Assembly: GCA_913061125.1 (NCBI GenBank)
Contig: CAJXUB010000001.1
Location: 46,424-110,423, forward strand
DNA from: an uncultured Flavobacteriaceae bacterium
GTDB lineage: Bacteria; Bacteroidota; Bacteroidia; Flavobacteriales; Flavobacteriaceae
Length of the DNA stretch: 64,000 nucleotides
Reading direction: 5' to 3'
The stretch's first letter is position 1. Every line of letters begins with the position of its first letter. The notes under the pieces are model-generated. The model did no database searches and was not told where the DNA came from. It was given only the letters and a program-made list of their open reading frames with translations. Shown piece after piece: positions 53,131 through 61,546 of this stretch. A program made the translations under genes and the position numbers.

Positions 53131-53744
53131 TTCATTTGTTTTTTGAGAAAAAGAGTTTGTTTTATGCTTTTTAAACGTTTAAAGGTTGATGGCTTAATCT
53201 TTTTTTGATTTTTCTGTTTTTGATTTTTTGGATCAAATAACATCCCCGTACACAAGCACATGGTTTGCTCAGTACGTTGTAAAACATCATAATTTTTACA
53301 CGTTTGACATCCCTTCCAAAAAGACGGCTCCTTGGTCAGTTCAGAAAAGGTCACAGGTTTGTACCCCAAATTAGTATTGAGCTTCATAACGGCTAACCCC
53401 GTGGTAATACTAAACACCTTGGCTTTTGGGTATTTAGTTCTGGAGTGATCGAATACCAATTGTTTGATTTTTTTTGCCAATCCTTGATTTCTGTAATCGG
53501 GATGTACAATTAGCCCAGAATTGGCTACAAACCGTTGGTGATCCCAAGTTTCGATGTAACAAAATCCAGCAAATTTATCGCCATCCAATGCGATGACTGC
53601 GTCTCCTTGATCCATCTTTGCACAAATGTATTCTGGTGAGCGCTTAGCAATACCTGTCCCTCTGACTTTTGCTGCAGCTTCAATGGTGGCGCAAATAACT
53701 TGCGCATAAATATGATGAGATTTATCTGTGATAACCAATTTCAT
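53127..53744 (-). CDS. GNAT acetyltransferase heading the arg operon, candidate N-acylglutamate synthase
   Basis: The 205-residue protein starts at the ATG at 53744. It has a GNAT fold (IALDGDKFAGFCYIETW, then VHPDYRNQGLAKKIKQL for acyl-CoA binding, and TTGLAVMKLNTNLGYKPV). The C-terminal third holds four cysteines in two pairs (KGCQTCKNY and MCLCTG) and a basic tail (KNQKQKNQKK). No other argA-like or argJ gene is in the operon, so this gene is the obvious candidate for the first step, N-acylation of glutamate. That assignment rests on position. The cysteine pairs could hold a metal. Confidence 0.8.
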   Translation of the reverse strand: MKLVITDKSHHIYAQVICATIEAAAKVRGTGIAKRSPEYICAKMDQGDAVIALDGDKFAGFCYIETWDHQRFVANSGLIVHPDYRNQGLAKKIKQLVFDHSRTKYPKAKVFSITTGLAVMKLNTNLGYKPVTFSELTKEPSFWKGCQTCKNYDVLQRTEQTMCLCTGMLFDPKNQKQKNQKKIKPSTFKRLKSIKQTLFLKKQMK

Positions 53745-53888
53745 TATCAATAGATTAAATAAGAGTTAAAACTAAAAGAAAATTGAAAAGAAAGAACCGG
53801 ACTCACCTAAGTTCCAAAAATTAAAGATACACCCTAAGGGCGACGGCGGTTGTGACGCGGAAACAACGAAGCACTACTCGGTCGAGCT
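53745..53888 (-). promoter_or_regulatory. GC-rich leader of the arg operon, candidate cis-regulatory RNA
   Basis: Upstream of the first arg gene lies a stretch of about 90 bp (53797-53888) that is clearly richer in G and C than the AT-rich DNA on both sides. A -7-like AAAATTTG (53895-53902, minus strand) would start transcription just before it. Local pairings on the minus strand include CTCG/CGAG, GTTGT/ACAAC and GGAACT/AGTCC. No ORF covers it. I do not recognise a known riboswitch. A regulatory RNA responding to arginine is one reading. Confidence 0.45.
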
Positions 53889-54136
53889 AATAAACAAATT
53901 TTTGCTGTTGTAAAATGTGGGTTAATCATCATTAACATATAACATCTCAAAACTATAAATTAATTTTTTATTTGAAACTCCAGATTCAAATTATTTTGAA
54001 AAATTGAAGAATTGTCAGTTGTTTATTAAAAAAATGACTATTTGTGAAAAAATAACCCTTAAAATCATTTAAACGAAAAATCTACACAAAAAAAACCACC
54101 TGAAGGTGGTCTTTTTTTAGCTAATGGTAAAAAAAA
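53889..54136. other. AT-rich intergenic stretch between arg operon and NTF2-like gene
   Basis: Apart from the arg promoter region on the left and the terminator at 54088 on the right, I see only AT-rich DNA with no ORF, no long repeat and no RNA gene. Confidence 0.6.
54088..54118. terminator. Terminator after the 54137 lipoprotein gene
   Basis: ACCACCT and AGGTGGT form the stem of a hairpin with runs of A and T on both sides. On the minus strand it follows the stop codon of the gene at 54137 by less than 20 bp. Confidence 0.88.
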
Positions 54137-54697
54137 TTAATTGTTTGAGGCAGGAAGGCGTTGGTAAACATAAAATTTATTCACTTTTCCGTTCTCAAAG
54201 TAAATATCTGACAAGTGAATAAACTGAGCGTCTTGTCCATTTACACTCATGGTCACTTGTGCCCCAGTAACAACCCATTGTCCGTCTTTTTGAGTTTCCA
54301 GATCATTGACTTTCATTGGAAACGAGAAAAAGGTATTCCACTTGGGGTTGGCGCCTTCAAACCATGCTGCCAAAAATGCTGCATGCGCCTCCTTACCTTG
54401 AATATATTCCCCATTTGGCCCCCAGATTTGGATATCATCAGACTCCATATCCATGATGGCGTCTATATTTCTATCATTATGAACTTGAATATATTGATCC
54501 CAAAGATCAACTACCGAATTGTCTCCAGAGGAAGCCGTATATGTTTTGTTTGGTGTTTTTAAATAGCCAACCGCCCTATCTATTTCAATAATTTTTTCTG
54601 GTGCTGGGGGTGGAGGCGTCTTTTTTGAATTACCAATACTTATAGCACACGAGGTTATTACAATAAAAGAAAGGCTTAATAATACTAATTTTTTCAT
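54137..54697 (-). CDS. NTF2-like lipoprotein (SnoaL/DUF4440 type)
   Basis: A 186-residue lipoprotein (FIVITSC, Cys17) with a proline run (TPPPPAPEK) after the anchor. The C-terminal part, from about residue 65, looks like an NTF2/SnoaL fold: VVDLWDQYIQVHNDRNIDAIMDMESDDIQIWGPNGEYIQGKEA, followed by curved strands. This fold serves as a binding cup or small enzyme, and no catalytic residues stand out. Two related genes lie divergently next door, so the three form a family cluster. Confidence 0.75.
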   Translation of the reverse strand: MKKLVLLSLSFIVITSCAISIGNSKKTPPPPAPEKIIEIDRAVGYLKTPNKTYTASSGDNSVVDLWDQYIQVHNDRNIDAIMDMESDDIQIWGPNGEYIQGKEAHAAFLAAWFEGANPKWNTFFSFPMKVNDLETQKDGQWVVTGAQVTMSVNGQDAQFIHLSDIYFENGKVNKFYVYQRLPASNN

Positions 54698-54804
54698 TTT
54701 TAAAAATTTTATAATTGGTTAAAGGTCTAAATATATAAAAAATTAGTTGTGAATTACAAGTTATTTTGATAGATTTAAACCATTGTTAACCAATAATTTT
54801 AAAA

Positions 54805-55587
54805 ATGAAAAATGTAATAGTATTATCTTTTATGGCAATCCTTGCCACAAGTTGCAACACACAACATCGCGACTACACCAAAAATTTAAAAACGGCTCAA
54901 AAACTTTTTCAGCTTCATGAAGTTGAAGATTATGAGGCACAATACGAGCTGATGAGTGACGATCTGGTGTCCGAATCCTCATTGTATGGCTCAGGGTCAA
55001 TGAATAAAGATCAATTTATGGCCAATGTTAAAGGCTATCACACGGCCTTTGATAATCTAAAATATACACCTGAAGTTTGGCTGCCTGGAACGGATACCCT
55101 CGGACAACCTGATGGCAGTGTACGAACTTATGGCGTTTGGACAGGGACTCAAGTTCAAACTCAAAAAGAAGTAAACCTGAAAGGATACTGGTACTTCAAT
55201 TTTGACGAAGAAGGAAAAATTGTTGGTCAGGGCGATTATTTTGATTTTGGAGGAATGCTAGATGCCGTTTATCCAAAGAATTTGGTGTTTGCCTCTGTTC
55301 AAGCCAAAGATGGAAAGTTAGACAATCTATTAGAAGTTTTAAACAGTGAAAACGGCCTTCCAAAGACGCGCTCATTTGAGGGCTGTATGTCTCTAGAAAT
55401 GACCATCAATAAAGACACCAATACGGTTTGGATTGTTTCCAACTGGGGAACTAACGACCAATACTTGGCTTATTTAAACTGGAGACAGACCGAAGACAAT
55501 ATCATTGAAACCATGGTTCCACTACTTGAAGGAGGGACTGAAGGATTAAAAATTGCGCACTCCAATACTGGATTTAAATCGTTTTAA
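54805..55587 (+). CDS. Lipoprotein with NTF2-like domain and ABM-like C-terminal domain
   Basis: A 260-residue lipoprotein (AILATSC, Cys17). The first domain (about 25-150) is NTF2/SnoaL-like (LHEVEDYEAQYELMSDDLVSES, GYWYFNFDEEGKIVGQGDYFDFGGM). The second (about 160-240) resembles a dimeric alpha/beta barrel of the antibiotic-biosynthesis-monooxygenase type (VFASVQAKDGKLDNLLEVL, EGCMSLEMTINKDTNTVWIVSNW, YLAYLNWRQ). I know of no defined role for this combination. The next NTF2-like gene follows after 19 bp, so the two are probably co-transcribed. Confidence 0.72.
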   Translation: MKNVIVLSFMAILATSCNTQHRDYTKNLKTAQKLFQLHEVEDYEAQYELMSDDLVSESSLYGSGSMNKDQFMANVKGYHTAFDNLKYTPEVWLPGTDTLGQPDGSVRTYGVWTGTQVQTQKEVNLKGYWYFNFDEEGKIVGQGDYFDFGGMLDAVYPKNLVFASVQAKDGKLDNLLEVLNSENGLPKTRSFEGCMSLEMTINKDTNTVWIVSNWGTNDQYLAYLNWRQTEDNIIETMVPLLEGGTEGLKIAHSNTGFKSF

Positions 55588-55606
55588 TAATATCAAAACA
55601 ATAATT

Positions 55607-56098
55607 ATGAAACAATTAATTTATTTATTTTTCGTCTTTTCAGTCGTTAGTTGCAATGCCCCAAAGCCGGTTGATTTAGAAAAAGCCACTCAAGAAGCTA
55701 ATGATTTCATTGCCAGTCAATTTGATTTTTTCACAGAAAGCAGTCTAGAAATTGCAGAGGCAACTTTTGCAGAGGATGCCGTTTTAATAGGCACAGATGC
55801 CGCTGAATACCTAACGGGTTGGGCAGAAATTGAACCTTCTGTTAAAGGGCAATTAGCCATTAAAAACCCTGTGTTCACGTCTCGTAAATTAAATGTAATC
55901 ATGAGCGATGGAGGTGATATGGCCTCTTATACTCAAGAGCTGGATTTCACATTTTCCATTGCCGGAGAAGCCGGAGAGGTTAAAAATGTTCGAAATAGCG
56001 GGGTGATTAAGAAAATAAACGGTCAATGGAAAGTGGTACAAATTCACTGGTCTATTGGTCTTGAAGGTCAAGCTGTCGAATATCAGATGGCTGAGTAG
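55607..56098 (+). CDS. NTF2-like lipoprotein (DUF4440 type)
   Basis: From the ATG at 55607 the product has 163 residues with a lipoprotein signal (VFSVVSC, Cys16). The track start at 55553 lies in the previous gene. The remainder is a single DUF4440/SnoaL-like domain (LEKATQEANDFIASQFDFFTESSLEIAEATFAEDAVLIG, then IKKINGQWKVVQIHWSIG). It is probably in one unit with the gene at 54805. The terminator at 56125 closes it. Function unknown. Confidence 0.78.
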   Translation: MKQLIYLFFVFSVVSCNAPKPVDLEKATQEANDFIASQFDFFTESSLEIAEATFAEDAVLIGTDAAEYLTGWAEIEPSVKGQLAIKNPVFTSRKLNVIMSDGGDMASYTQELDFTFSIAGEAGEVKNVRNSGVIKKINGQWKVVQIHWSIGLEGQAVEYQMAE

Positions 56099-56124
56099 TG
56101 TGATTTAACCACTAATTAATCCAC

Positions 56125-56156
56125 AAAAAAACCCGCAACACTTGTTGCGGGTTTTG
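56125..56156. terminator. Terminator between NTF2-like genes and tRNA genes
   Basis: AAACCCGCAACA and TGTTGCGGGTTT form a long perfect stem. It can end the plus-strand lipoprotein unit and also the minus-strand tRNA transcript, which ends 1 bp away. Confidence 0.9.
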
Positions 56157-56241
56157 TACTGAAGGCGGGACTTGAACCCGCACGGCCATAATGGCCATTG
56201 GATTTTAAGTCCAACGTGTCTACCAATTCCACCACTTCAGC
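56157..56241 (-). tRNA. tRNA-Leu (anticodon UAA)
   Basis: The gene reads GCTGAAG at the 5' end on the minus strand and folds with CTTCAGT (one G-U pair at the end). The anticodon arm is TTGGA-CTTAAAA-TCCAA, giving UAA. A long variable arm (TGGCCATTATGGCC) is typical of class II tRNAs, and the T arm is GCGGGTTCAAGTCCCGC. The discriminator is A, as expected for Leu. The CCA end is not encoded. Confidence 0.96.
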
Positions 56242-56261
56242 ATTAAGACTTAAAAATTATG

Positions 56262-56333
56262 AGCGAAAGACGGGATTTGAACCCGCGACCCTCACCTTGG
56301 CAAGGTGATGCTCTACCCCTGAGCTACTTTCGC
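56262..56333 (-). tRNA. tRNA-Gly (anticodon GCC)
   Basis: Acceptor GCGAAAG pairs with CTTTCGC on the minus strand. The anticodon loop TTGCCAA sits between TCACC and GGTGA and gives GCC. The D arm (GCTCAGGGGTAGAGC) and T arm (GCGGGTTCAAATCCCGT) are standard. The gene lies 20 bp upstream of tRNA-Leu and probably forms one transcript with it. Confidence 0.96.
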
Positions 56334-56419
56334 ATTGTTTAAGATCGTACTTTGAGAGTCAAAGGGGACGCAAATTTAATACATTTATAGTAATACCAAA
56401 GTTTTTTTTTGTTTTATCC

Positions 56420-59023
56420 TTATTTTTTGCCCGATAACATCCGCTTGATTTCATTCAACTTCATGAGCGCTTCAACAGGGGTTAAGCGGTCAATATCAGT
56501 ATCTAAAATATCTGCTTTTAATTCCTCTAATAAAGGATCGTCTAAATTGAAAAAACTGAGCTGCATTTCAGAACTGGGGTTTTTAACTTTGGCCGAAAGC
56601 TCGTCTGCTGAATGGGATTTTTCCAATTGTTTTAAAATCTTCTTCGAGCGCTGAAGGACTTGTTGCGGCATACCGGCCATTTTGGCCACGTGAATCCCAA
56701 AACTGTGTTGGCTCCCCCCAGCTATTAGGGTTCTCAAAAACAATACATTATCTTTCAATTCTTTGACAGCAACATTGTAATTTTTAATTCGTGAAAATGT
56801 GTTTGTCATTTCATTCAACTCGTGGTAATGTGTCGCAAAAAGGGTTTTGACCCGCGATGGGTGTTCGTGTAAATATTCGCTTATGGCCCACGCAATAGAA
56901 ATCCCGTCGTAAGTACTTGTTCCTCGACCGATTTCGTCCAAAAGTACCAAACTGCGCTCAGAAATATTATTGAGGATAGAAGCAGTTTCATTCATTTCAA
57001 CCATAAACGTTGACTCTCCTACAGAAATATTATCATTGGCACCAACTCTAGTAAATAATTTGTCGATTACTCCAATTCTGGCAGAATCAGCAGGCACAAA
57101 ACTACCCATTTGAGCCAACAATACGATCAGAGCGGTCTGCCGTAAAATGGCTGATTTTCCAGACATGTTGGGCCCTGTTATCATGATGATTTGTTGGGTT
57201 TCCCGATCCAAAAACACATCGTTAGCCACGTAAGTGTCCCCCAACGGCAACTGCTTTTCTATAACCGGATGGCGGCCTTTTTTTATGTCTAAATCAAACG
57301 ATTCATCCACAACAGGACAGCTGTATTGGTTTTGAAGAGCCAACTCTGAAAAAGAACTTAAACAATCCAATTGTGCTATCTGTTGAGCGTTTTGCTGTAC
57401 AGCTTTGATGTGATCACTCATCCAAACGACAAGTTCAGAAAACAGCCGTTGCTCGATAGCTAAAATTTGTTCCTCGGCACCTAATATTTTTTGTTCATAG
57501 TCTTTAAGCTCATCAGTAATGTAACGCTCGGCATTGACTAAAGTCTGCTTTCTTACCCAGTGGTCAGGCACCTTATCTTTGTGGGTGTTTCTAACCTCAA
57601 TGTAATACCCAAATACATTATTTGATGCAATTTTTAACGACGGAATTCCAGTCGTTTCACTTTCACGGATCAGCATTTGATCTAAATAATCTTTCCCCGA
57701 AAAAGCAATCTCACGCAGCGCCTTTAGTTCATTTGATGCAGAGGATAAAATGGCGTTACCTTTGAGAATATTGACTGGAGACTCTTCACTTAATGTGTGT
57801 TGTATTCTATCACGAAGTGCCGTACAATCGTTGATCTGTTGGCCCAAAGCGATTAGAGTTTCATGGTTACTCTCAAGCGTTAGCGTCTTAATGGGCAGTA
57901 ATAATTCCAAAGAATTCTTTAACTGGACTACTTCTCGTGGATTTACTTTTCCTGTCGCAACTTTTGAAATGAGTCGTTCCAAATCACCCATACCTTTCAA
58001 CTGCGATTGTATGGCTTTTCGTGCCGAATCCATCTTATAAAAATACTGGACAATGTCATGCCGTTGCTTGATTTTATCAATTGACTTTAGGGGCAATGCC
58101 AACCAACGTTTTAAAAGCCGACCACCCATGGGGGTTCGAGTTTTATCAATAACATCAATTAATGTGACGGCATTTGGATTTGTAGAATGATACAACTCCA
58201 GATTTCGAATGGTAAACCGATCCATCCACACAAAATGTTCTTCCAAAAGGCGCTCAATCGAGGTGATATGCTGAAGTTTGTGGTGTTGTGTCTCTCCTAA
58301 ATAGTGCAAAATAGCCCCCGATGCAACGATACCTTGGCGGAGCTCATCCACACCAAATCCTTTTAGGGTTGTTGTGTTGAAATGTTTGCACAACGATTCT
58401 TCAGCATAATCCAATTGAAACACCCAATCTTCCTGAAAAAATACATGAAAATTATCACCAAAAAGTTCGGAAAATTTGTGCCGTTTTTGCTTTTCAATTA
58501 GAATTTCGCTGGGGTTAAAATTTTGAAGTAATTTGGCCACATAAGCCGCATGGCCTTGAGCCGTTAGAAATTCCCCCGTCGAAACATCCAAAAACGAAAC
58601 CCCAATTGTTTGACCTAAATACACAGAGGCCAAAAAGTTATTGGTTTTAGCACTCAAAACCTCATCATTGAGCGAAACACCAGGCGTAATTAGTTCTGTA
58701 ACACCGCGTTTTACAATTGTTTTGGCTTGTTTTGGGTCTTCCAATTGATCACAAATGGCTACACGCTCGCCCGCTTTGACCAATTTTGGCAAATAGGTGT
58801 TCAGAGAATGGTGTGGAAATCCTGCCAATTCGGTTTCGCTTTGGCTCCCGGCTCCGCGTTTGGTCAGAATTATATCCAATATTTTGGAGGCCTTAATGGC
58901 ATCCTGACCAAAGGTTTCGTAAAAATCGCCCACACGAAACAGCAATAAAGCATCCGGGTACTTTGCCTTTATGGCGTTGTACTGCTTCATTAATGGGGTT
59001 TCTTTTTTGGGTTTGGCGGTCAA
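56420..59023 (-). CDS. mutS: DNA mismatch repair protein MutS
   Basis: MutS finds mismatches and starts their repair. The 867-residue protein contains the mismatch-reading Phe-X-Glu in [10 protein letters not shown] (about residue 32), the connector, lever and clamp domains, and the ATPase with Walker [10 protein letters not shown], Walker [16 protein letters not shown] and the composite-site signature [10 protein letters not shown]. The C-terminal dimerisation helix-turn-helix is present. Length is the usual 850-880. It is not in an operon: the tRNA pair lies behind it and the TrmH gene is divergent. Confidence 0.97.
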   Translation of the reverse strand: MTAKPKKETPLMKQYNAIKAKYPDALLLFRVGDFYETFGQDAIKASKILDIILTKRGAGSQSETELAGFPHHSLNTYLPKLVKAGERVAICDQLEDPKQAKTIVKRGVTELITPGVSLNDEVLSAKTNNFLASVYLGQTIGVSFLDVSTGEFLTAQGHAAYVAKLLQNFNPSEILIEKQKRHKFSELFGDNFHVFFQEDWVFQLDYAEESLCKHFNTTTLKGFGVDELRQGIVASGAILHYLGETQHHKLQHITSIERLLEEHFVWMDRFTIRNLELYHSTNPNAVTLIDVIDKTRTPMGGRLLKRWLALPLKSIDKIKQRHDIVQYFYKMDSARKAIQSQLKGMGDLERLISKVATGKVNPREVVQLKNSLELLLPIKTLTLESNHETLIALGQQINDCTALRDRIQHTLSEESPVNILKGNAILSSASNELKALREIAFSGKDYLDQMLIRESETTGIPSLKIASNNVFGYYIEVRNTHKDKVPDHWVRKQTLVNAERYITDELKDYEQKILGAEEQILAIEQRLFSELVVWMSDHIKAVQQNAQQIAQLDCLSSFSELALQNQYSCPVVDESFDLDIKKGRHPVIEKQLPLGDTYVANDVFLDRETQQIIMITGPNMSGKSAILRQTALIVLLAQMGSFVPADSARIGVIDKLFTRVGANDNISVGESTFMVEMNETASILNNISERSLVLLDEIGRGTSTYDGISIAWAISEYLHEHPSRVKTLFATHYHELNEMTNTFSRIKNYNVAVKELKDNVLFLRTLIAGGSQHSFGIHVAKMAGMPQQVLQRSKKILKQLEKSHSADELSAKVKNPSSEMQLSFFNLDDPLLEELKADILDTDIDRLTPVEALMKLNEIKRMLSGKK

Positions 59024-59043
59024 TGGATCTCTAATTAAAAGCG

Positions 59044-59051
59044 TATTTTTG
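59044..59051 (+). promoter_or_regulatory. -7 element of the TrmH-type gene
   Basis: TATTTTTG matches TAnnTTTG. The expected transcript start near 59058 leaves a 60-nt leader for the ATG at 59122, and also permits the TTG at 59083. Confidence 0.5.
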
Positions 59052-59121
59052 TGTATATATAAAGACGCTAATGTAACTAATTTTGGCGTTTTTTAAAACC
59101 CATCAACAGAGAATTACACGG

Positions 59122-59655
59122 ATGCGAAAATTAAAAAATAGTGAGTTAGCCCGGCTTAGTTTGGACGAATTTAAGGCTACAAAAAAAACACCGCTTATTG
59201 TAATTTTAGATAACATTAGAAGTCTAAACAACGTAGGGAGTGTGTTTCGAACCGCCGATGCCTTTCGAATTGAGCACATCTACTTGTGTGGAATTACGGC
59301 AAGCCCCCCGCACAAGGACATTCAAAAAACAGCACTAGGAAGTACTGAATCTGTGGATTGGAGCCATGCAGAAGATACGGTCGGTGTTGTTCAAGATTTA
59401 AAAGCCAAAGGCATTAAAGTTTGGGCTGTGGAACAAGCTGAAAAGGCCACGTTTCTGCAACATTTTAAGCCAAAAATAGATACAACTTATGCCGTCGTAT
59501 TTGGCCATGAAGTTAAAGGTGTTTCTCAAAATGTTGTCTCAATTTGCGATGGTGTTTTAGAAATTCCACAATTTGGAACCAAACACTCTTTGAATATTTC
59601 TGTAAGTTGTGGTATTGTTCTTTGGCAGCTCTTTTCGAAGTTAAATCAGCATTGA
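59122..59655 (+). CDS. SpoU/TrmH-family RNA 2'-O-methyltransferase
   Basis: SPOUT methyltransferases modify the ribose of tRNA or rRNA. I take the ATG at 59122 (177 residues, MRKLKNSELARL) over the TTG at 59083. The three SpoU motifs are present: VILDNIRSLNNVGSVFRTADAF (N-N-G-S-R), VVFGHEVKGVSQ, and IPQFGTKHSLNISVSCGIVLWQ, which builds the knot and the SAM site. The domain is not preceded by a substrate-binding module, so the target RNA cannot be named. It overlaps the convergent folK fusion by 10 bp. Confidence 0.9.
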   Translation: MRKLKNSELARLSLDEFKATKKTPLIVILDNIRSLNNVGSVFRTADAFRIEHIYLCGITASPPHKDIQKTALGSTESVDWSHAEDTVGVVQDLKAKGIKVWAVEQAEKATFLQHFKPKIDTTYAVVFGHEVKGVSQNVVSICDGVLEIPQFGTKHSLNISVSCGIVLWQLFSKLNQH

Positions 59656-60773
59656 ATTTGATCCAAAAGCCAAAGATAATCGTGACGATTTTCTACAAAA
59701 TCTCGATTGGTGATGTCTATTATTTTAACCCTAAATTGAGGATTGTTTTTCATAAACTCGGCATACCCTTTGTGAATTTTATTTAAATATTCTGTGTCCA
59801 AATGTCGCTCATAATCTCGGCCTCGTTTTTTTATATTGGCTTTGAGTTTATCGATATTTTGATGCAAATACACGTACAAATCGGGGCGTTTGATGTCTTT
59901 ATATACCTGGTAAAATAATTTACGGTATAATAAAAACTCATCTTTTGATAAGGTAATTTTTGAAAAAATCAAGGATTTGAACACGTCATAATCGGCAATA
60001 ACAAAATCTTTAAACAGGTCCAATTGAGCCAAATCTTCAGAGATTTGTTGATAGCGATCAGCCAAAAAGGACATCTCTAAGGTAAATGCATAGCGTTCGT
60101 TATCTTTATAGAATTTGGGTAAAAACGGATTATCCGCAAAACGTTCAAAAATCGGTTTGGCATTAAAATCTTGGGCCATCATTTGTGTTAAAGAGGATTT
60201 CCCAGCGCCTATATTTCCTTCAATAGTAATGAAATTAAACGCCGTTAAATCAATCGTTTCAAGCGGATTATAAAGCGCATCTTGGGTTTGATTTACCGCA
60301 CTTTGGTCTTGACAAAGTTCCACAAGATGGGCTACCGATTGGTTGAGCTTTGGGTGGACTAAATCCGCCGCAATTTCAGCGAGAGGTTCCAGCACAAATA
60401 GGCGTTGTTCCAACCTTGGGTGTGGCACAGTCAAAATGTTATTTTCAATAATTTCGTCGCCGTAAAATAAAATGTCCAAATCAATCGTCCGGTTGTGATA
60501 CTGGCCGTCATTGAGGCGTTTTCGGCCTTGATTTTGTTCAATTTGAAGCAATTTTGAAATCAACAACTCAGCAGACCAATTGGTTCTAATTTCGATACAG
60601 GCATTGAGAAATGGATCGCCCTGAAATCCCAGAGCAGGCGTTTCGTAGCAGTTTGATATTTTGATGATACTCCCGACTTCAAAATGAATGGCATCAATAG
60701 CGGCCTGGAGGTAATCTAACCTGTTTCCAACGTTACTGCCGAGGCCAATATAAACACGAGTTCTATCTTGCAT
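59646..60773 (-). CDS. folK: FolK (HPPK) fused to a deoxynucleoside kinase
   Basis: The 375-residue protein joins two enzymes. Residues 1-140 are the pyrophosphokinase that activates hydroxymethyl-pterin for folate synthesis (VYIGLGSNVGNRLDYL, then GPRTIDLDIL-type NRTIDLDILFYG and VPHPRLEQRLFVLEPLAE). After a linker, residues 180-375 form a deoxynucleoside kinase: P-loop EGNIGAGKSS, IADYDVFKSLIF, lid KKRGRDYERH. Both halves keep their key residues. The start is the ATG at 60773, not the TTG of the track. The fusion links folate and deoxynucleotide supply, and I believe it is widespread in flavobacteria. A separate dNK is at 4871. Confidence 0.93.
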   Translation of the reverse strand: MQDRTRVYIGLGSNVGNRLDYLQAAIDAIHFEVGSIIKISNCYETPALGFQGDPFLNACIEIRTNWSAELLISKLLQIEQNQGRKRLNDGQYHNRTIDLDILFYGDEIIENNILTVPHPRLEQRLFVLEPLAEIAADLVHPKLNQSVAHLVELCQDQSAVNQTQDALYNPLETIDLTAFNFITIEGNIGAGKSSLTQMMAQDFNAKPIFERFADNPFLPKFYKDNERYAFTLEMSFLADRYQQISEDLAQLDLFKDFVIADYDVFKSLIFSKITLSKDEFLLYRKLFYQVYKDIKRPDLYVYLHQNIDKLKANIKKRGRDYERHLDTEYLNKIHKGYAEFMKNNPQFRVKIIDITNRDFVENRHDYLWLLDQIQC

Positions 60774-60841
60774 AAGAGGTGGCAATTTAAGTAAAAGAAA
60801 AATTAATATTCTATCTTTACCGAAGTATTTATTGACAACTC

Positions 60842-61546
60842 ATGACTCTGAAAGACAAGACTTTAGCACGTCGCTTATATTTAATTCTCGGAATTTTATT
60901 TATCACCTCACTGGTCGTTTCCAATTTGATTTTTAAGAAATTCTTTTACTACTACCCTTTTGATGTTTCTATTTTTGGGATTACGCTATTTGAAATTTCT
61001 GTTGGCATATTACCCTACCCCATCACGTTTTTAATAACGGATTTAATCAGTGAAATTTATGGAAAGAAAAAGGCCAATGAGGTGGTCATTGGAGGGATTT
61101 TTGCTTCCTTTTTTGCGATGGGAATCATTTATGTGGCCAATGCAGTCCCGGCCACAGACTGGTCGCCTGTTTCGGACAATTTATTTTCTACCGTATTTGG
61201 AAGTACTGCCATAGCGGTTTTGGCCAGTATGCTGGCCTATTTATTTGCCCAATTTGTAGACATTCAAATCTATCATTTTTGGAAACGAATCACTCAAGGC
61301 AAACACCTTTGGTTACGAAATAACTTTTCCACCTTTTTGTCCCAATTCATCGACACCGCCACAGTGTTGCTATTGTTGTGCTCATTCGGGGAAATTGATT
61401 GGAATTTATTTGGAGGATTATTACTGGCAGGATTTCTATTTAAAGTCTTAATAGCAGCAGTAGACACCCCATTTTTATACCTTGGGGTTTATTGGTTTCG
61501 AAAACGATTTGATCTTAAAATTAACGATGAAATTCCATTGGACTAA
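60842..61546 (+). CDS. Queuosine precursor transporter (YhhQ/VUT family)
   Basis: YhhQ-type proteins take up queuosine precursors for tRNA modification. The 234-residue protein has six or so membrane segments, with the family signature PITFLITDLISEIYGKKKANEVVIGG and a later FSTFLSQFIDTATVLLLLC. Both are conserved in the PF02592 family. Its stop overlaps the convergent DUF2797 gene by 4 bp. The substrate is by family analogy with E. coli. Confidence 0.9.
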   Translation: MTLKDKTLARRLYLILGILFITSLVVSNLIFKKFFYYYPFDVSIFGITLFEISVGILPYPITFLITDLISEIYGKKKANEVVIGGIFASFFAMGIIYVANAVPATDWSPVSDNLFSTVFGSTAIAVLASMLAYLFAQFVDIQIYHFWKRITQGKHLWLRNNFSTFLSQFIDTATVLLLLCSFGEIDWNLFGGLLLAGFLFKVLIAAVDTPFLYLGVYWFRKRFDLKINDEIPLD

